Shown piece after piece: positions 36,460-46,032 of a DNA stretch of 64,000 bases. Origin of the DNA: Prochlorococcus marinus CUG1416 (GTDB lineage Bacteria; Cyanobacteriota; Cyanobacteriia; PCC-6307; Cyanobiaceae); assembly GCF_017695965.1 (NCBI RefSeq), contig NZ_JAAORM010000002.1, forward strand, positions 124,001 through 188,000. Reading direction: 5' to 3'. The notes below the pieces were generated by a model, which was given only the letters and a program-made list of their open reading frames with translations, searched no databases and was not told where the DNA came from. The stretch's first letter is position 1. Each line of letters starts with the position of its first letter. Made by a program: the position numbers and the translations under genes.

Positions 36460-37776
36460 TTGAGCATAGGATATTTACAAAGAAAAGCAGCTTGGGAAAT
36501 TTTATTAAAAGTTAGTTATGGTGATTTTTCTGATCAAGCCCTTGAAAAAGTTTTAAGAAATTATCAATTTAATCCTCTTGATATAGCTTTTATTACAGAA
36601 TTGTCTTTTGGATGTATCAGGTATAGAAAATTTCTTGATCTTTGGACGGATCATACATCAAAAATTACTCATATAAAGCAGCCTCCAAAATTAAGGTGGC
36701 TTTTACATATAGGTTTGTATCAGCTATTGAAAATGGATAAAGTTCCATTTCCTGCAGCTATTTCTACTACTGTAGAAGTAGCTAAAAAAACAGATTTAAA
36801 TGGTTTGGCAGGAACTGTAAATGCGATCTTGAGAAATGCATCAAGAAAATTAGAACAAGAAATTTTTCCAAAAATATCTTCTGATAAAAAAGAAAGAATT
36901 TCATACCTTGAATCATTGCCATTATGGCTTGTGAATGATCTTTATAAATGGGTAGGAAATAGGGAGGGTGAAAATATCGTTAAGGCATTTAATAAAAAAC
37001 CTTCAATTGATTTGAGAATCAACCAACTAAAAACTGATTTAGATGAATTTTTGAAAGTTCTTCATGCAAATAAAATTGATGCTGAAATTATTAAAGATTT
37101 AAATAATGGAATTAGTTTAAAATCTAATCCAAGATCTATTAAAAACTTACCAGGATATAGTGATGGACTTTGGACAATTCAAGATAGATCTTCTCAGTGG
37201 GTAGCACCTCTTTTAAACCCAAAAGAAGGTGAAAAGATTTTAGATGCTTGTGCAGCGCCAGGGAGTAAGTCTACCCACTTAGCCGAATTAGCAAATGATA
37301 GTGCTGAAATCCTGGCTGTAGATAGATCAGCAAAAAGATTGAAAATACTTCAATCAAATTTAGACAGGTTAAATTTAAAATCTGTAAATACCCTTAAAGC
37401 TGATGCAACGAGTTTGATTGAATTGAATCCTGAGTTTATATCTTATTTTGATAAAATTTTGTTAGATGCTCCCTGTTCTGGGATTGGAACTCTATCCAGG
37501 AATCCAGATTCTAGATGGTCTTTAAGTAAAGAAAAAATAAAATCCTTAACTTTATTGCAGGAAAAACTATTAGAGAGTATGCTTCCCCTTTTGAAAAAAG
37601 ATGGAACTTTAGTTTATTCAACTTGTACTATCTGTCCTGATGAAAATAATCTATTAATTGAACGATTTATTGAAAAAAACAAAGCTTTAAAATTGGTTGG
37701 CCAAAAGCAAATTTTACCTAGCTTAGACTATCCTGGTGATGGATTTTATTCTGCAATAATTTCTTATAAATCTTAA
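36460..37776 (+). CDS. rsmB: 16S rRNA m5C967 methyltransferase (RsmB/Sun)
   Basis: SAM-dependent RNA cytosine-5 methyltransferase. The 438 aa have an N-terminal NusB-like RNA-binding domain (about 1-140) followed by the catalytic domain with DACAAPGSKSTHLAE near 260 (SAM site), DAPCSGIGTLSRNPD near 332 (motif IV Cys), and STCTICPDENN near 390 (the nucleophile Cys). The start is TTG. It converges with the penicillin-binding protein gene, 10 bases apart, across an A/T palindrome. Confidence 0.94.
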   Translation: MSIGYLQRKAAWEILLKVSYGDFSDQALEKVLRNYQFNPLDIAFITELSFGCIRYRKFLDLWTDHTSKITHIKQPPKLRWLLHIGLYQLLKMDKVPFPAAISTTVEVAKKTDLNGLAGTVNAILRNASRKLEQEIFPKISSDKKERISYLESLPLWLVNDLYKWVGNREGENIVKAFNKKPSIDLRINQLKTDLDEFLKVLHANKIDAEIIKDLNNGISLKSNPRSIKNLPGYSDGLWTIQDRSSQWVAPLLNPKEGEKILDACAAPGSKSTHLAELANDSAEILAVDRSAKRLKILQSNLDRLNLKSVNTLKADATSLIELNPEFISYFDKILLDAPCSGIGTLSRNPDSRWSLSKEKIKSLTLLQEKLLESMLPLLKKDGTLVYSTCTICPDENNLLIERFIEKNKALKLVGQKQILPSLDYPGDGFYSAIISYKS

Positions 37777-37786
37777 AAAATAAAAT

Positions 37787-39565
37787 TTATTTCTTAATTG
37801 GGATTTTATAAATTTCAGCTATATATTTCTTCCATAAATAAGCTGCATTTCCACTAGATAATTCAGATTCTTTGTTATCGTCATAACCTATCCAGATACC
37901 TGTTGTTAGGTTATCAAGTGAACCAATAAACCAAAGATCTTTATTACCATCTGATGTTCCTGTTTTTCCATAAATTTTCTTGCCTTTTATAGAGGCTGCT
38001 TTCGAAGTGCCTTCTTTTACAGATTTTTCAAGAAGTTTATTTATTTTTTTGTTTACTTTTAAATCTAATATTTTCTTGGAAATAAATTTGGTTTTCCAAA
38101 TAGATTGATTATTAAATGATTCTATTTTTTCTAAGATGCTAGGGCTTTGAATTTTCCCACTATTATTTATTGCAGAATATACATTTGTAATGTTTAAAAG
38201 ATTTTCTCCATAGGAACCAATAGCTAATGATGGGAATTCCTTAAACTCTTGCTTAAAACCTAGACCAAATGAATTCGCTAGATTAATAATATTTTTTAAG
38301 CCGATTCTTTTTGTTATTGATATTGGAACGATATTGGATGAACTTTTAAATGATTCAATCAAAGATACTGATCCTCTATACTCTTCTGAAAAATTTTTTG
38401 GGCAATAACTTTCCCAGCATCTTGGTAAGTCTTCAAATTTATCGCTTAATTTTATCCCTTCTATTAATGCAGCAGCATAAGGAATTATTTTAAAAGTAGA
38501 ACCTAAAGGTCTTACTGATGAAATCACTCTATTATATTCATTAATTGATGGATTTTTGCTGGTTACCATTGTCCTGATTAGTCCTGTGTTTGATTCGATT
38601 GATAACAGAGCAAACTCAAGTTCTTTAGGCCCAACATATCTTGAAATTTTTTGGGCTTTTTCTTGCCAATCTTTATTGATAGAAGATTTAATCCTTAAAA
38701 ACTTATAATCATTTTTATTTTCAATTCTTTTATCTGCTTCCTCAAGAATAAAATTTATTAGTAATTTATCATCTAAAAGATTATAAGCTGTTTGATAATT
38801 TAAGTTTATTTTCTCTTTAATAGCCTTATTCTTTTTTTCAAGAGAAATATATCCATCAATATACATTGATTCAAGAACTTTATTTCTATTTTTAATAGCT
38901 AGTTCTATATTTTGATAAGGTGAATAAATTGATGGAGCTGGAGCTAATCCTGCAATTAATGCGATTTCTGATAATGTTAATTCTTCTATAAGTTTTCCAA
39001 AATAAACTTGAGAAGCCTCGTTAACCCCGTATGCTCCTGATCCTAAATAAATATTATTTAAATATAATTTTAAAATTTGATTTTTGTCATATTTAAATTC
39101 AAGTATGAGTGATATAAATATTTCTTTAATCTTTCTTTGAAAACTTAAATCATTATTTAGAAAAAGTAATCTAGCAACTTGTTGTGTAATAGTACTTCCT
39201 CCCTCTTTAACATAACCACTTCTAATATTTTGAAAAAGGGCACGTGAAATACTTTTTAAATCTATTCCATTATGTTTATAAAATATTTTATCCTCCGAAG
39301 ATATAAAAGAATTTTTAAGAAAAAATGGAATTTTATGTTTACTATTATCTATTTCAAATTTGCGGCTTAATTTGCTTAGTATCCTATTATCAGAAGATGA
39401 AATTACATAAGAATATTTGGTCGCGCGAGACCTTTTGTTTTTAGATATGTCAAATTTTAATGTAGTAAATATTAGACTATAAATATAAAAAGATATTCCA
39501 GAAAAAATTAATATTGGAATTATTAAAACAAAAGATTTGAATTTAATCTTTTGCACCTTAAGCAA
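37787..39565 (-). CDS. Class A penicillin-binding protein (transglycosylase/transpeptidase)
   Basis: A 592-aa bifunctional peptidoglycan synthase anchored by one N-terminal helix (about 12-33). The GT51 domain has EDKIFYKHNG (91-100) with the catalytic Glu91, GGSTITQQVAR (122-132) and LYLNNIYLG near 163-171. The transpeptidase domain has the SxxK site in PLGSTFK near 350, SSN near 408, and KTGTSDG near 535. It overlaps chlG by 8 bases at the 5' end. It is on the short side for the family and lacks a C-terminal extra domain. Confidence 0.9.
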   Translation of the reverse strand: MLKVQKIKFKSFVLIIPILIFSGISFYIYSLIFTTLKFDISKNKRSRATKYSYVISSSDNRILSKLSRKFEIDNSKHKIPFFLKNSFISSEDKIFYKHNGIDLKSISRALFQNIRSGYVKEGGSTITQQVARLLFLNNDLSFQRKIKEIFISLILEFKYDKNQILKLYLNNIYLGSGAYGVNEASQVYFGKLIEELTLSEIALIAGLAPAPSIYSPYQNIELAIKNRNKVLESMYIDGYISLEKKNKAIKEKINLNYQTAYNLLDDKLLINFILEEADKRIENKNDYKFLRIKSSINKDWQEKAQKISRYVGPKELEFALLSIESNTGLIRTMVTSKNPSINEYNRVISSVRPLGSTFKIIPYAAALIEGIKLSDKFEDLPRCWESYCPKNFSEEYRGSVSLIESFKSSSNIVPISITKRIGLKNIINLANSFGLGFKQEFKEFPSLAIGSYGENLLNITNVYSAINNSGKIQSPSILEKIESFNNQSIWKTKFISKKILDLKVNKKINKLLEKSVKEGTSKAASIKGKKIYGKTGTSDGNKDLWFIGSLDNLTTGIWIGYDDNKESELSSGNAAYLWKKYIAEIYKIPIKK

Positions 39566-40505
39566 CTAAAAAACTATGTCCTATCGCTAAAGCTGTAACT
39601 AACATTCCAGTTATAAGAAATGGTTGAGCGCTTGCTTGATATTTGACATCAAACTTTAAAGGATCTCTTAGTAACCACATATCTTGAAAGGTGATTTGTG
39701 GAATTACCAATAAAACCAAAATTACAGAGGCTAAGTGTTGACCAATAATTACTAATACCACTACCATTGCTAATTGAAAAATGTCAATCAGTCCTGCACT
39801 TATTCTACTTGCATTTTTAATTCCAAATACTACTGGTAATGAATTCAGGCCTAGCTTTGAATCTCCTTCAACGCTTTTGAAATCATTAATAACAGCAATA
39901 CCAAGTCCAGATAGGCTATAAGCAAGTGTTAGTAATGCCGTCACAATAGTTAATTTCCCAAACAATGCTTGTCCTGCCCACCAAGGTAGAGCTATATATG
40001 ATGCGCCTAATGCATAATTTCCAAGCCAACCATTTTGTTTTAATTTAAGAGGTGGAGCAGAATATATATAACTAACAAAAGATCCTCCTAATGCTAAAAG
40101 TAAGACGGAGGGAAAGTTATGTTTAGCATATAAATCTAATAGAAAAGCAACTATTAGGCCTGCAATAAGTAATACCCAGATTTGAATTTTGACATCTTTA
40201 ATTGAAATTTTTCCAGAAGGAATTGGTCTATTTGGTTCGTTAATTGCGTCAATTTCTTTATCAAAAAAATCATTTATGGTTTGTGTATAACCTGCCAGAA
40301 GCGGCCCACTCATTAACATGCAGGCTAGTGAAGCTAAAACATTACTAAATGTCCATTCAAAATTTCCACTCGCAGCTGCCCCACAAATAACTCCCCATAT
40401 CAAAGGGATCCATGTTATTGGTTTCATTAACTGTATACGGAGTTTCCATATACTTGAAGTTTCAGAGGCCCCCTTAATACCTAATAGTTGTTTTGGATCA
40501 TTCAC
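39558..40505 (-). CDS. chlG: Chlorophyll synthase
   Basis: UbiA-family prenyltransferase that attaches the phytyl or geranylgeranyl chain to chlorophyllide. The 315 aa contain the prenyl-diphosphate site QTINDFFDKEIDAINEPNRP cut to NDFFDKEID (78-86) with PNRPIPSG following, and 8-9 membrane helices. PTWIPLIWG-like sequence (TWIPLIWGVICGA, 31-43) is typical of ChlG. In Prochlorococcus it acts on divinyl chlorophyllides. It is 8 bases from the DUF2862 gene and overlaps the PBP gene downstream. Confidence 0.95.
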   Translation of the reverse strand: MNDPKQLLGIKGASETSSIWKLRIQLMKPITWIPLIWGVICGAAASGNFEWTFSNVLASLACMLMSGPLLAGYTQTINDFFDKEIDAINEPNRPIPSGKISIKDVKIQIWVLLIAGLIVAFLLDLYAKHNFPSVLLLALGGSFVSYIYSAPPLKLKQNGWLGNYALGASYIALPWWAGQALFGKLTIVTALLTLAYSLSGLGIAVINDFKSVEGDSKLGLNSLPVVFGIKNASRISAGLIDIFQLAMVVVLVIIGQHLASVILVLLVIPQITFQDMWLLRDPLKFDVKYQASAQPFLITGMLVTALAIGHSFLVA

Positions 40506-40513
40506 TTTAATCT

Positions 40514-40738
40514 TTAACCCTTCTCAATTTCTTCTGGGAAAAACCAGTTTTGCTGACCATCCTGAAATTTTGCAGTGATTCCAATACTCCCGCCGTCAGC
40601 CATTTTATAGCCTGTTATTACGACTTTAGGATTAGAAGATATTTGATCAATTAATTTCGCTGGTAGTCTATCTTTTACTTTGTCAATGTTAATTTTGATT
40701 TTACTACCGATTTTGGGTAAAAATTTTGTTTCAGCCAT
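40514..40738 (-). CDS. DUF2862 family protein
   Basis: A 74-aa protein with basic, beta-rich sequence: KIGSKIKINIDKVKDRLPAKL near 9-29 and VVITGYKMADGGSIGITAKF near 37-56, ending WFFPEEIE. This small family is largely restricted to cyanobacteria and is of unknown function. It is immediately upstream of chlG on the same strand, with 8 bases between, so a shared transcript is likely. The divergent hisF begins 59 bases away. Confidence 0.8.
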   Translation of the reverse strand: MAETKFLPKIGSKIKINIDKVKDRLPAKLIDQISSNPKVVITGYKMADGGSIGITAKFQDGQQNWFFPEEIEKG

Positions 40739-40797
40739 AAGAGGTAAAATGGAAGCTATTATGCAAGATTAACAGCATTTGGACAATTTTTACTAAA

Positions 40798-41568
40798 ATG
40801 GTAGCTCTTCGTTTAATTCCTTGTTTAGATGTCGCCAATGGCAGAGTCGTAAAAGGTGTAAACTTTGTTAACTTGCGAGACTCAGGAGATCCTGTTGAAT
40901 TGGCTTGTAGGTATTCTGATGAAGGTGCAGATGAATTAGTATTTCTGGATATTAGAGCAAGTGTTGAAAATAGAAATACATTAGTTGACCTTGTATCTAG
41001 GACTGCAAAATCAGTAAAAATCCCTTTTACAGTAGGTGGCGGTATAGATTCTGTTTCTTCTATTAATGATCTTTTAAGAGCAGGAGCCGATAAAGTTAGT
41101 TTAAATTCTTCGGCTGTTAGAAATCCTGATTTAATTTCTAAAAGTTCTAAAGAATTTGGTAATCAATGCATTGTGATAGCAATTGATGCTAGAAGAAAAC
41201 TTAATAAGGTTGATCAATGGGAGGTATATATAAAAGGAGGGAGAGAAAATACTGGAATCGATGTATTAAGTTGGGCAAAGAAAGTTGAAGAATTAGGTGC
41301 AGGGGAAATTTTGCTAACTTCAATGGATGGTGATGGCACACAGAATGGATATGATTTACATTTGACTTCATCTGTTGCGAATATTGTTAACATCCCAGTA
41401 ATTGCTTCTGGAGGAGCAGGCTGTCTAGAAGATATCTATGATGTTTTCAAAGAAGGTAGGGCATCTGCAGCACTTTTAGCATCATTACTGCATGATAAGA
41501 AACTTACTTTACAAGAAATAAAAACTTTCCTCCGAGAAAAGAAACTTCAAATTAGACCATATGAATAA
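40798..41568 (+). CDS. hisF: Imidazole glycerol phosphate synthase subunit HisF
   Basis: Cyclase subunit that uses ammonia from HisH to make imidazole glycerol phosphate and AICAR. The 256-aa TIM barrel has both catalytic aspartates, Asp11 (PCLDVANG) and Asp130 (IAIDARR), plus two phosphate-binding Gly motifs (VGGGID near 79-84 and ASGGAG near 202-207). No hisH is adjacent. menG/ubiE follows after 44 bases. Confidence 0.97.
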   Translation: MVALRLIPCLDVANGRVVKGVNFVNLRDSGDPVELACRYSDEGADELVFLDIRASVENRNTLVDLVSRTAKSVKIPFTVGGGIDSVSSINDLLRAGADKVSLNSSAVRNPDLISKSSKEFGNQCIVIAIDARRKLNKVDQWEVYIKGGRENTGIDVLSWAKKVEELGAGEILLTSMDGDGTQNGYDLHLTSSVANIVNIPVIASGGAGCLEDIYDVFKEGRASAALLASLLHDKKLTLQEIKTFLREKKLQIRPYE

Positions 41569-41612
41569 AAATTTAAATTTATTCCAAAAAGAAAGTATTT
41601 TAAAATTTAAAA

Positions 41613-42314
41613 ATGAAATTCACAAAAACTATCGAAGTCAAAAATATATTTAATAAAATTTCCTATAAATATGACTTTTTAAATAATCTATTAAGTTTTG
41701 GACTACACAAATTATGGAAAAGGAAATTAGTTAATTTATTAGATCCTTTAAATGGTGAAGATTGGGCTGATTTATGCTGTGGCACTGGAGATTTAGCATT
41801 CTTAATTTCTAAGAGAGTAAGTCCAAGGGGCTCAATTACTGGGTTTGATAGTGCAAAGGGCATCTTAAATATTGCAAAGAAAAAATCAGAGCTAAAAAAA
41901 AATAAATTTATTAAGTGGGAAATTAAAGATGTTTTAGAAATTGATGATTGTTCGAAAAATTTTGATGGGATTTGCATGTCCTATGGATTAAGAAACTTGA
42001 ATAATGTTGAAGAAGGAATAAAAAAAGTTTTTTATCTTTTGAAGGATAAAGGAAGGGCAGGATTCCTAGATTTTAATCACTCAACAAAAAATTCTTTATC
42101 TAATATTTTTCAGAAAATATATTTGAGGCTTATTGTAGTAACCATTTCGCGGATTTTTAATTTAAGTAAAGAGTATGCATATATTGAAAATAGTATTAGA
42201 CATTTTCCAAAGAAAAATGAGCTTATAAAAATTGCTAAGGAAGTTGGATTTCAAAAAGCTGAATATAGAACTATTTTTTGGGGTCAAATGGGAATATTAA
42301 TTTTAGCTAAATAA
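41613..42314 (+). CDS. menG: UbiE/MenG-type methyltransferase (phylloquinone synthesis)
   Basis: SAM methyltransferase for the last ring methylation of phylloquinone, the photosystem I secondary acceptor; in cyanobacteria this family member serves that pathway. The 233 aa include YDFLNNLLSFGLHKLWK near 18-34 (UbiE signature 1), ADLCCGTGDLAF near 50-61 (SAM loop), GLRNLNNVEEG near 127, and YIENSIRHFP near 189-198. The length is normal. It converges with the DciA-like gene with a 9-base gap. Confidence 0.9.
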   Translation: MKFTKTIEVKNIFNKISYKYDFLNNLLSFGLHKLWKRKLVNLLDPLNGEDWADLCCGTGDLAFLISKRVSPRGSITGFDSAKGILNIAKKKSELKKNKFIKWEIKDVLEIDDCSKNFDGICMSYGLRNLNNVEEGIKKVFYLLKDKGRAGFLDFNHSTKNSLSNIFQKIYLRLIVVTISRIFNLSKEYAYIENSIRHFPKKNELIKIAKEVGFQKAEYRTIFWGQMGILILAK

Positions 42315-42323
42315 AAAATTTAC

Positions 42324-42806
42324 TTATTTATGTCTTCTCCAACAAAAAGAACACTTTCCCCATCGTTTAATTTCACCCTGGGGAGTTGGGGAATTACATA
42401 GCCTACAAATTATCATGTTATTTTGATCGATTCTACTTGGATGCTTAGCCCAAACTATCTTTGCATTAGTAGCTTTAATATTTTTATTTTTAAGTTCATA
42501 ATTTTGTATTATTTTTATTTCATTCAAAGTTATGCCAATTTTTTCGATTCTCTCTTTTAATTTATGCTTGTTATAGATTAATGCTTGCCGCCACTGTGGA
42601 TGATTTACTGCAATTGTAAATATTTTTTTTTCAATATTTAATGGTTTGCATTCTTGAAATAATTCCGAACCGATTAAGTCCTTCCAGTGTTCATTGATTT
42701 TAGAAAGTTTATCTAAGTCCCCCCATGATTTTTTGAAATTATCAAGACAATTTTTTAATTGATGTGGATTTCTTCTATTCACTATTGGCAAATACTTTTT
42801 GTCCAA
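42324..42806 (-). CDS. DUF721/DciA-like protein with C-terminal zinc ribbon
   Basis: A 160-aa protein with a DUF721 (DciA-type) domain at about 30-100 (WKDLIGSELFQECKPLNIEKKIFTIAV shortened; HPQWRQALIYNKHKLKERI near 69-87) and a C-terminal zinc-ribbon with CRLC and CSFC pairs (about 133-156). DciA proteins load the replicative helicase in bacteria without DnaC. Whether this diverged copy does so is not shown. The zinc ribbon is an addition I have seen in cyanobacterial family members. Divergent from birA by 75 bases. Confidence 0.75.
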   Translation of the reverse strand: MDKKYLPIVNRRNPHQLKNCLDNFKKSWGDLDKLSKINEHWKDLIGSELFQECKPLNIEKKIFTIAVNHPQWRQALIYNKHKLKERIEKIGITLNEIKIIQNYELKNKNIKATNAKIVWAKHPSRIDQNNMIICRLCNSPTPQGEIKRWGKCSFCWRRHK

Positions 42807-42881
42807 TTTGTAAAATTTACTTATTAAGACTAAAGTTAATCTAATCTTTAAAAAGATGCTCGTTGTTTTAATAAAGAATTT

Positions 42882-43631
42882 GTGAAAGTTATTGGATCTG
42901 CAGCTAAGACAGTCTTTTATTTAAAAAAAATTCAGGGTCAATATCCAAGTTGGAGACTTCATTACAAAATAAAATGCAAAAGTACTGAACATGAGCTATC
43001 TAACTGGCTTAGATATTCTGAAATCAAGAGAAACCAGCCAGTTGCGATAATAGCAAGAGAACAGTTCTCAGGTTTTGGCCAAAACTCAAAAATTTGGGTT
43101 TCCAAAAAAGGAGGGATTTGGTTAAGTGCAGCTTACCCAATATTTTCAAAAGAATTTACAAGCCAAATATTTAATTTGTCTTTAGGAATTAAGATATGTG
43201 AAATGCTTAGACAAGATAATATAAATGTTTGTTTGAAATGGCCAAATGATATTTTTGTTGGTTCAAAAAAGTTAATTGGATTTTTACCGAGGGTGATAAC
43301 AAGAGGCAAGGAAACTATCTATGTAAGAATAGGTCTTGGAATGAATGTTTTAAATCAAACTCCATCAGAAGGTATTTCATTATCAAAAGTACTTAAAACT
43401 AAGAATATTAATCAAGATTATTGGACAGCAAAAGTTATTAAAGCTTTTCATGATTCAATTGAATGTAATAACAAAAAAGAATATGTAATCAAATCGGCAA
43501 ATAAGTTCCTCACTAAAAGATTTTTACCTAGTGGTTTCTGTCCTCAAACATGGAAAATTAAAGATATTGATTCGAATGGGAATTTAAGAATTCAAAATGA
43601 TACTCAAGAGAAGGTACTGAGAAGGTTCTGA
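42882..43631 (+). CDS. birA: Biotin-[acetyl-CoA carboxylase] ligase
   Basis: Activates biotin with ATP and transfers it to the carboxyl carrier protein. The 249 aa have REQFSGFGQNSKIWVSKKGGIWLS (cut to SGFGQNSKIW and KKGGIWLS, about 62-80), CLKWPNDIFVGSKKLIGFL near 112-130, and RIGLGMNVL near 144. There is no N-terminal helix-turn-helix, so it is a ligase only and not a repressor. The start is GTG. It converges with the ABC ATPase, 2 bases apart. Confidence 0.9.
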   Translation: MKVIGSAAKTVFYLKKIQGQYPSWRLHYKIKCKSTEHELSNWLRYSEIKRNQPVAIIAREQFSGFGQNSKIWVSKKGGIWLSAAYPIFSKEFTSQIFNLSLGIKICEMLRQDNINVCLKWPNDIFVGSKKLIGFLPRVITRGKETIYVRIGLGMNVLNQTPSEGISLSKVLKTKNINQDYWTAKVIKAFHDSIECNNKKEYVIKSANKFLTKRFLPSGFCPQTWKIKDIDSNGNLRIQNDTQEKVLRRF

Positions 43632-43633
43632 AT

Positions 43634-44320
43634 TTAATTAACTTTTAATTCAACTATTCTTCCATCTTTAAATTTGGCTATTTTTTTTGCACGATTTGCA
43701 ACTTCATCTTCGTGCGTAACTAAAACTATTGTTATTCCAGATTCATGAAGTTTGTCAAACAGATCTAGCACATCTGCAGTTGTTTTTGAATCTAGTGCTC
43801 CAGTGGGTTCGTCTGCTAATAGTATTGCAGGGTTATTGATAATAGCCCTAGCAATAGCCACTCTTTGTTGTTGACCTCCTGATAATTGGTTAGGGCGATT
43901 ATTCATTCTTTCAGAAAGACCAACTTTTTTTAAGGCATTCTTACCTCGCTCTAATCTTTGCTCAGAGTCAATTCCAGCATAAATCATCGGTAAAATTACA
44001 TTCTCAAGTGCAGTTGCGTCTGAAAGTAGATGAAATTGTTGAAAAACGAAGCCTAATTTTTGGTTACGTATCTCCGCTAGCTGATCATCAGATAAATTCT
44101 CAACAGGTATACCATTTAATTTATAAATACCTTCAGATGGTCTATCTAGACATCCAATAATATTCATAGCTGTACTTTTACCTGAGCCGCTTGCTCCCAT
44201 TACAGCTAAATAGTCACCTTTATATATTTCTAAGTTTATGCTATCTAAGGCTTTAACAGTTAGATCATCTTTCCCATATGTTTTAGATATTCTTTCTAAA
44301 CTTGCGACTTTCTTAGACAT
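43634..44320 (-). CDS. ABC transporter ATPase, MacB/DevA/LolD-like
   Basis: A 228-aa ATP-binding subunit. Walker A GASGSGKST (about 42-50), the Q-loop in GFVFQQFHLL near 90-99, signature LSGGQQQR near 144-151 and Walker B AILLADEPTGALD near 164-176 are complete. Its sequence is closest to the MacB/FtsE/DevA group of export-type ATPases. No permease partner is adjacent, since ndhB lies upstream on the same strand, so the complex cannot be named. Confidence 0.85.
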   Translation of the reverse strand: MSKKVASLERISKTYGKDDLTVKALDSINLEIYKGDYLAVMGASGSGKSTAMNIIGCLDRPSEGIYKLNGIPVENLSDDQLAEIRNQKLGFVFQQFHLLSDATALENVILPMIYAGIDSEQRLERGKNALKKVGLSERMNNRPNQLSGGQQQRVAIARAIINNPAILLADEPTGALDSKTTADVLDLFDKLHESGITIVLVTHEDEVANRAKKIAKFKDGRIVELKVN

Positions 44321-44336
44321 TGTTTGAAAAATTCTT

Positions 44337-45857
44337 CTAGGAAATGTTGTTTGTTATAGCAATAATATCGTGTAAAAAAGGAGTCTCTGAAACTGCTGTG
44401 TTGGCCAATTTAAAAAGAGGGTTGGATAGTATTCCTCCTAGAGCTGTTACCGCCACACAAGTATAAAGTGCAATTCTTAAGGGAGGTAATCCTACAATTG
44501 CCCAATTTATTTCAGGATATGATTTAACTATTTCAGAAGCTTCCTGAGGTTCTTTAACTACCATCATTTTTATTACTGAAATGTAGTAATAAATAGAGAT
44601 GACTGAAGTTACTAGACCAACGATTACTAATAGATATTGATGATTAGCCCAACCTGCAAAGAACAAATATATCTTTCCAAAAAATCCCAACATTGGAGGT
44701 AATCCTCCAAGAGAAAGAAGACAAAGGCTTAAGCCTAATGTAATGAGAGGATCTTTTTGGTAAAGTCCTGAGTAATCTGAAATTCTGTCAGAACCTGTTC
44801 TGAGAGAGAAAAGGATTACACACGAAAAAGCACCTAAATTCATAAATAAATATGCAGCTAAATATAAAACAGCAGCTGATAAACCATCTTGAGTCCCAGA
44901 TACTATTCCAATCATTACAAATCCTGCTTGTCCAATAGAACTATAAGCTAACATCCTTTTCATTGAGGTTTGAGCAAGAGCTACAACATTTCCTAGAGCC
45001 ATGCTCAATATGGCTAATATAGTAAACAGAAGTTTCCATTCTTCATCGAAAGAAGAAAAAGAAGTACTCAATATTCTTATTGCAAATGCAAACCCTGCTG
45101 TCTTTGAACCAACAGATAAAAAAGCTACTACAGGAGTAGGTGATCCTTCATATACATCTGGAGTCCATTGATGAAAGGGAACTGCAGCGATTTTAAATGC
45201 AACTGTTGACAAGACAAATACAAGAGCTAAAGAAGTAATGAATGATGGCTTGTTGATAATCTCTAAACCTATTGTTACTAAGTTTGTTGAACCACTTAAT
45301 CCATAAAGAAATGAGGATCCATACAAATAAACTGCTGCAGCAGCTGATCCAACGAGAAGATATTTTAAAGCTGCTTCTGAGCTCCTCGGATCTCTTTTGA
45401 GATAACCAGAGAGTAAATAGCTTGCTACAGATAAAGTCTCAAGAGATATAAAAACACTAATAAGGTCAGTAGATCCACACAAAAGCATTGCTCCTAGAGT
45501 CGCCGAAAGGATTATCGCTGCGAACTCCCCAATAGGGCTACCACTTTGTTCTGTATAACGCCAACTGATAAGTAAAGAAACTAAAGTTGATAAAGATATT
45601 ATTGCTCTAAATGCGATTGCCAAATTATCTGAATTAAAGGAACCAAGAAATGCACTATTTACTGGATTACTCCATTGCAAGGCCAAACTAAAAAGAGAGC
45701 TGCCAATTGACAAATAGCAAATTATTGGTGCCCATTTTGATGCAGTTTTTTCACCTGCTAGATCTACAAGAAGAGTCCCAACAATACCCAGTAAAATAAA
45801 AGCCTCGGGAATAATGGCTTGAGCATTTAAATTAATTGTAAAGATTTCGTTGGGCAC
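44337..45857 (-). CDS. ndhB: NAD(P)H-quinone oxidoreductase subunit 2
   Basis: Proton-pumping subunit of the thylakoid NDH-1 complex, used in respiration and cyclic electron flow. The 506 aa are almost wholly membrane helices (about 14), with [11 protein letters not shown] near 307-317, [17 protein letters not shown] near 222-238 and the conserved membrane lysines of antiporter-like subunits. It is monocistronic by context. A divergent topA begins 175 bases away, and the gap holds promoters for both. Confidence 0.97.
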   Translation of the reverse strand: MPNEIFTINLNAQAIIPEAFILLGIVGTLLVDLAGEKTASKWAPIICYLSIGSSLFSLALQWSNPVNSAFLGSFNSDNLAIAFRAIISLSTLVSLLISWRYTEQSGSPIGEFAAIILSATLGAMLLCGSTDLISVFISLETLSVASYLLSGYLKRDPRSSEAALKYLLVGSAAAAVYLYGSSFLYGLSGSTNLVTIGLEIINKPSFITSLALVFVLSTVAFKIAAVPFHQWTPDVYEGSPTPVVAFLSVGSKTAGFAFAIRILSTSFSSFDEEWKLLFTILAILSMALGNVVALAQTSMKRMLAYSSIGQAGFVMIGIVSGTQDGLSAAVLYLAAYLFMNLGAFSCVILFSLRTGSDRISDYSGLYQKDPLITLGLSLCLLSLGGLPPMLGFFGKIYLFFAGWANHQYLLVIVGLVTSVISIYYYISVIKMMVVKEPQEASEIVKSYPEINWAIVGLPPLRIALYTCVAVTALGGILSNPLFKLANTAVSETPFLHDIIAITNNIS

Positions 45858-45921
45858 TTTATTAAATAGGATTAAATTAGATGTTTGATTGTAAGAGTCT
45901 AAGAGTTAATCTTAACTTGAT

Positions 45922-45927
45922 TATAAT
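45922..45927 (+). promoter_or_regulatory. Candidate -10 of topA
   Basis: A perfect TATAAT on the plus strand in the 175-base ndhB-topA gap, about 106 bases before the topA start. No convincing -35 is seen; TTGAAA with TAATAT at 45966-45993 is a second candidate closer to the gene. Confidence 0.35.
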
Positions 45928-46032
45928 TTGTGGGTATGATTTTTGAAATTTTCTGAAGAAATTACTTGAAAAAACTTCAAATAATCATAATATGCCCTAA
46001 CTGAACAAAAACACCAATTTTTGAAATAAACC

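Noticed and set aside
37777-37800. AT palindrome between rsmB and the PBP gene as a bidirectional terminator
   Set aside because: The stem is only A/T and partly inside the coding ends, so it is too weak to call.
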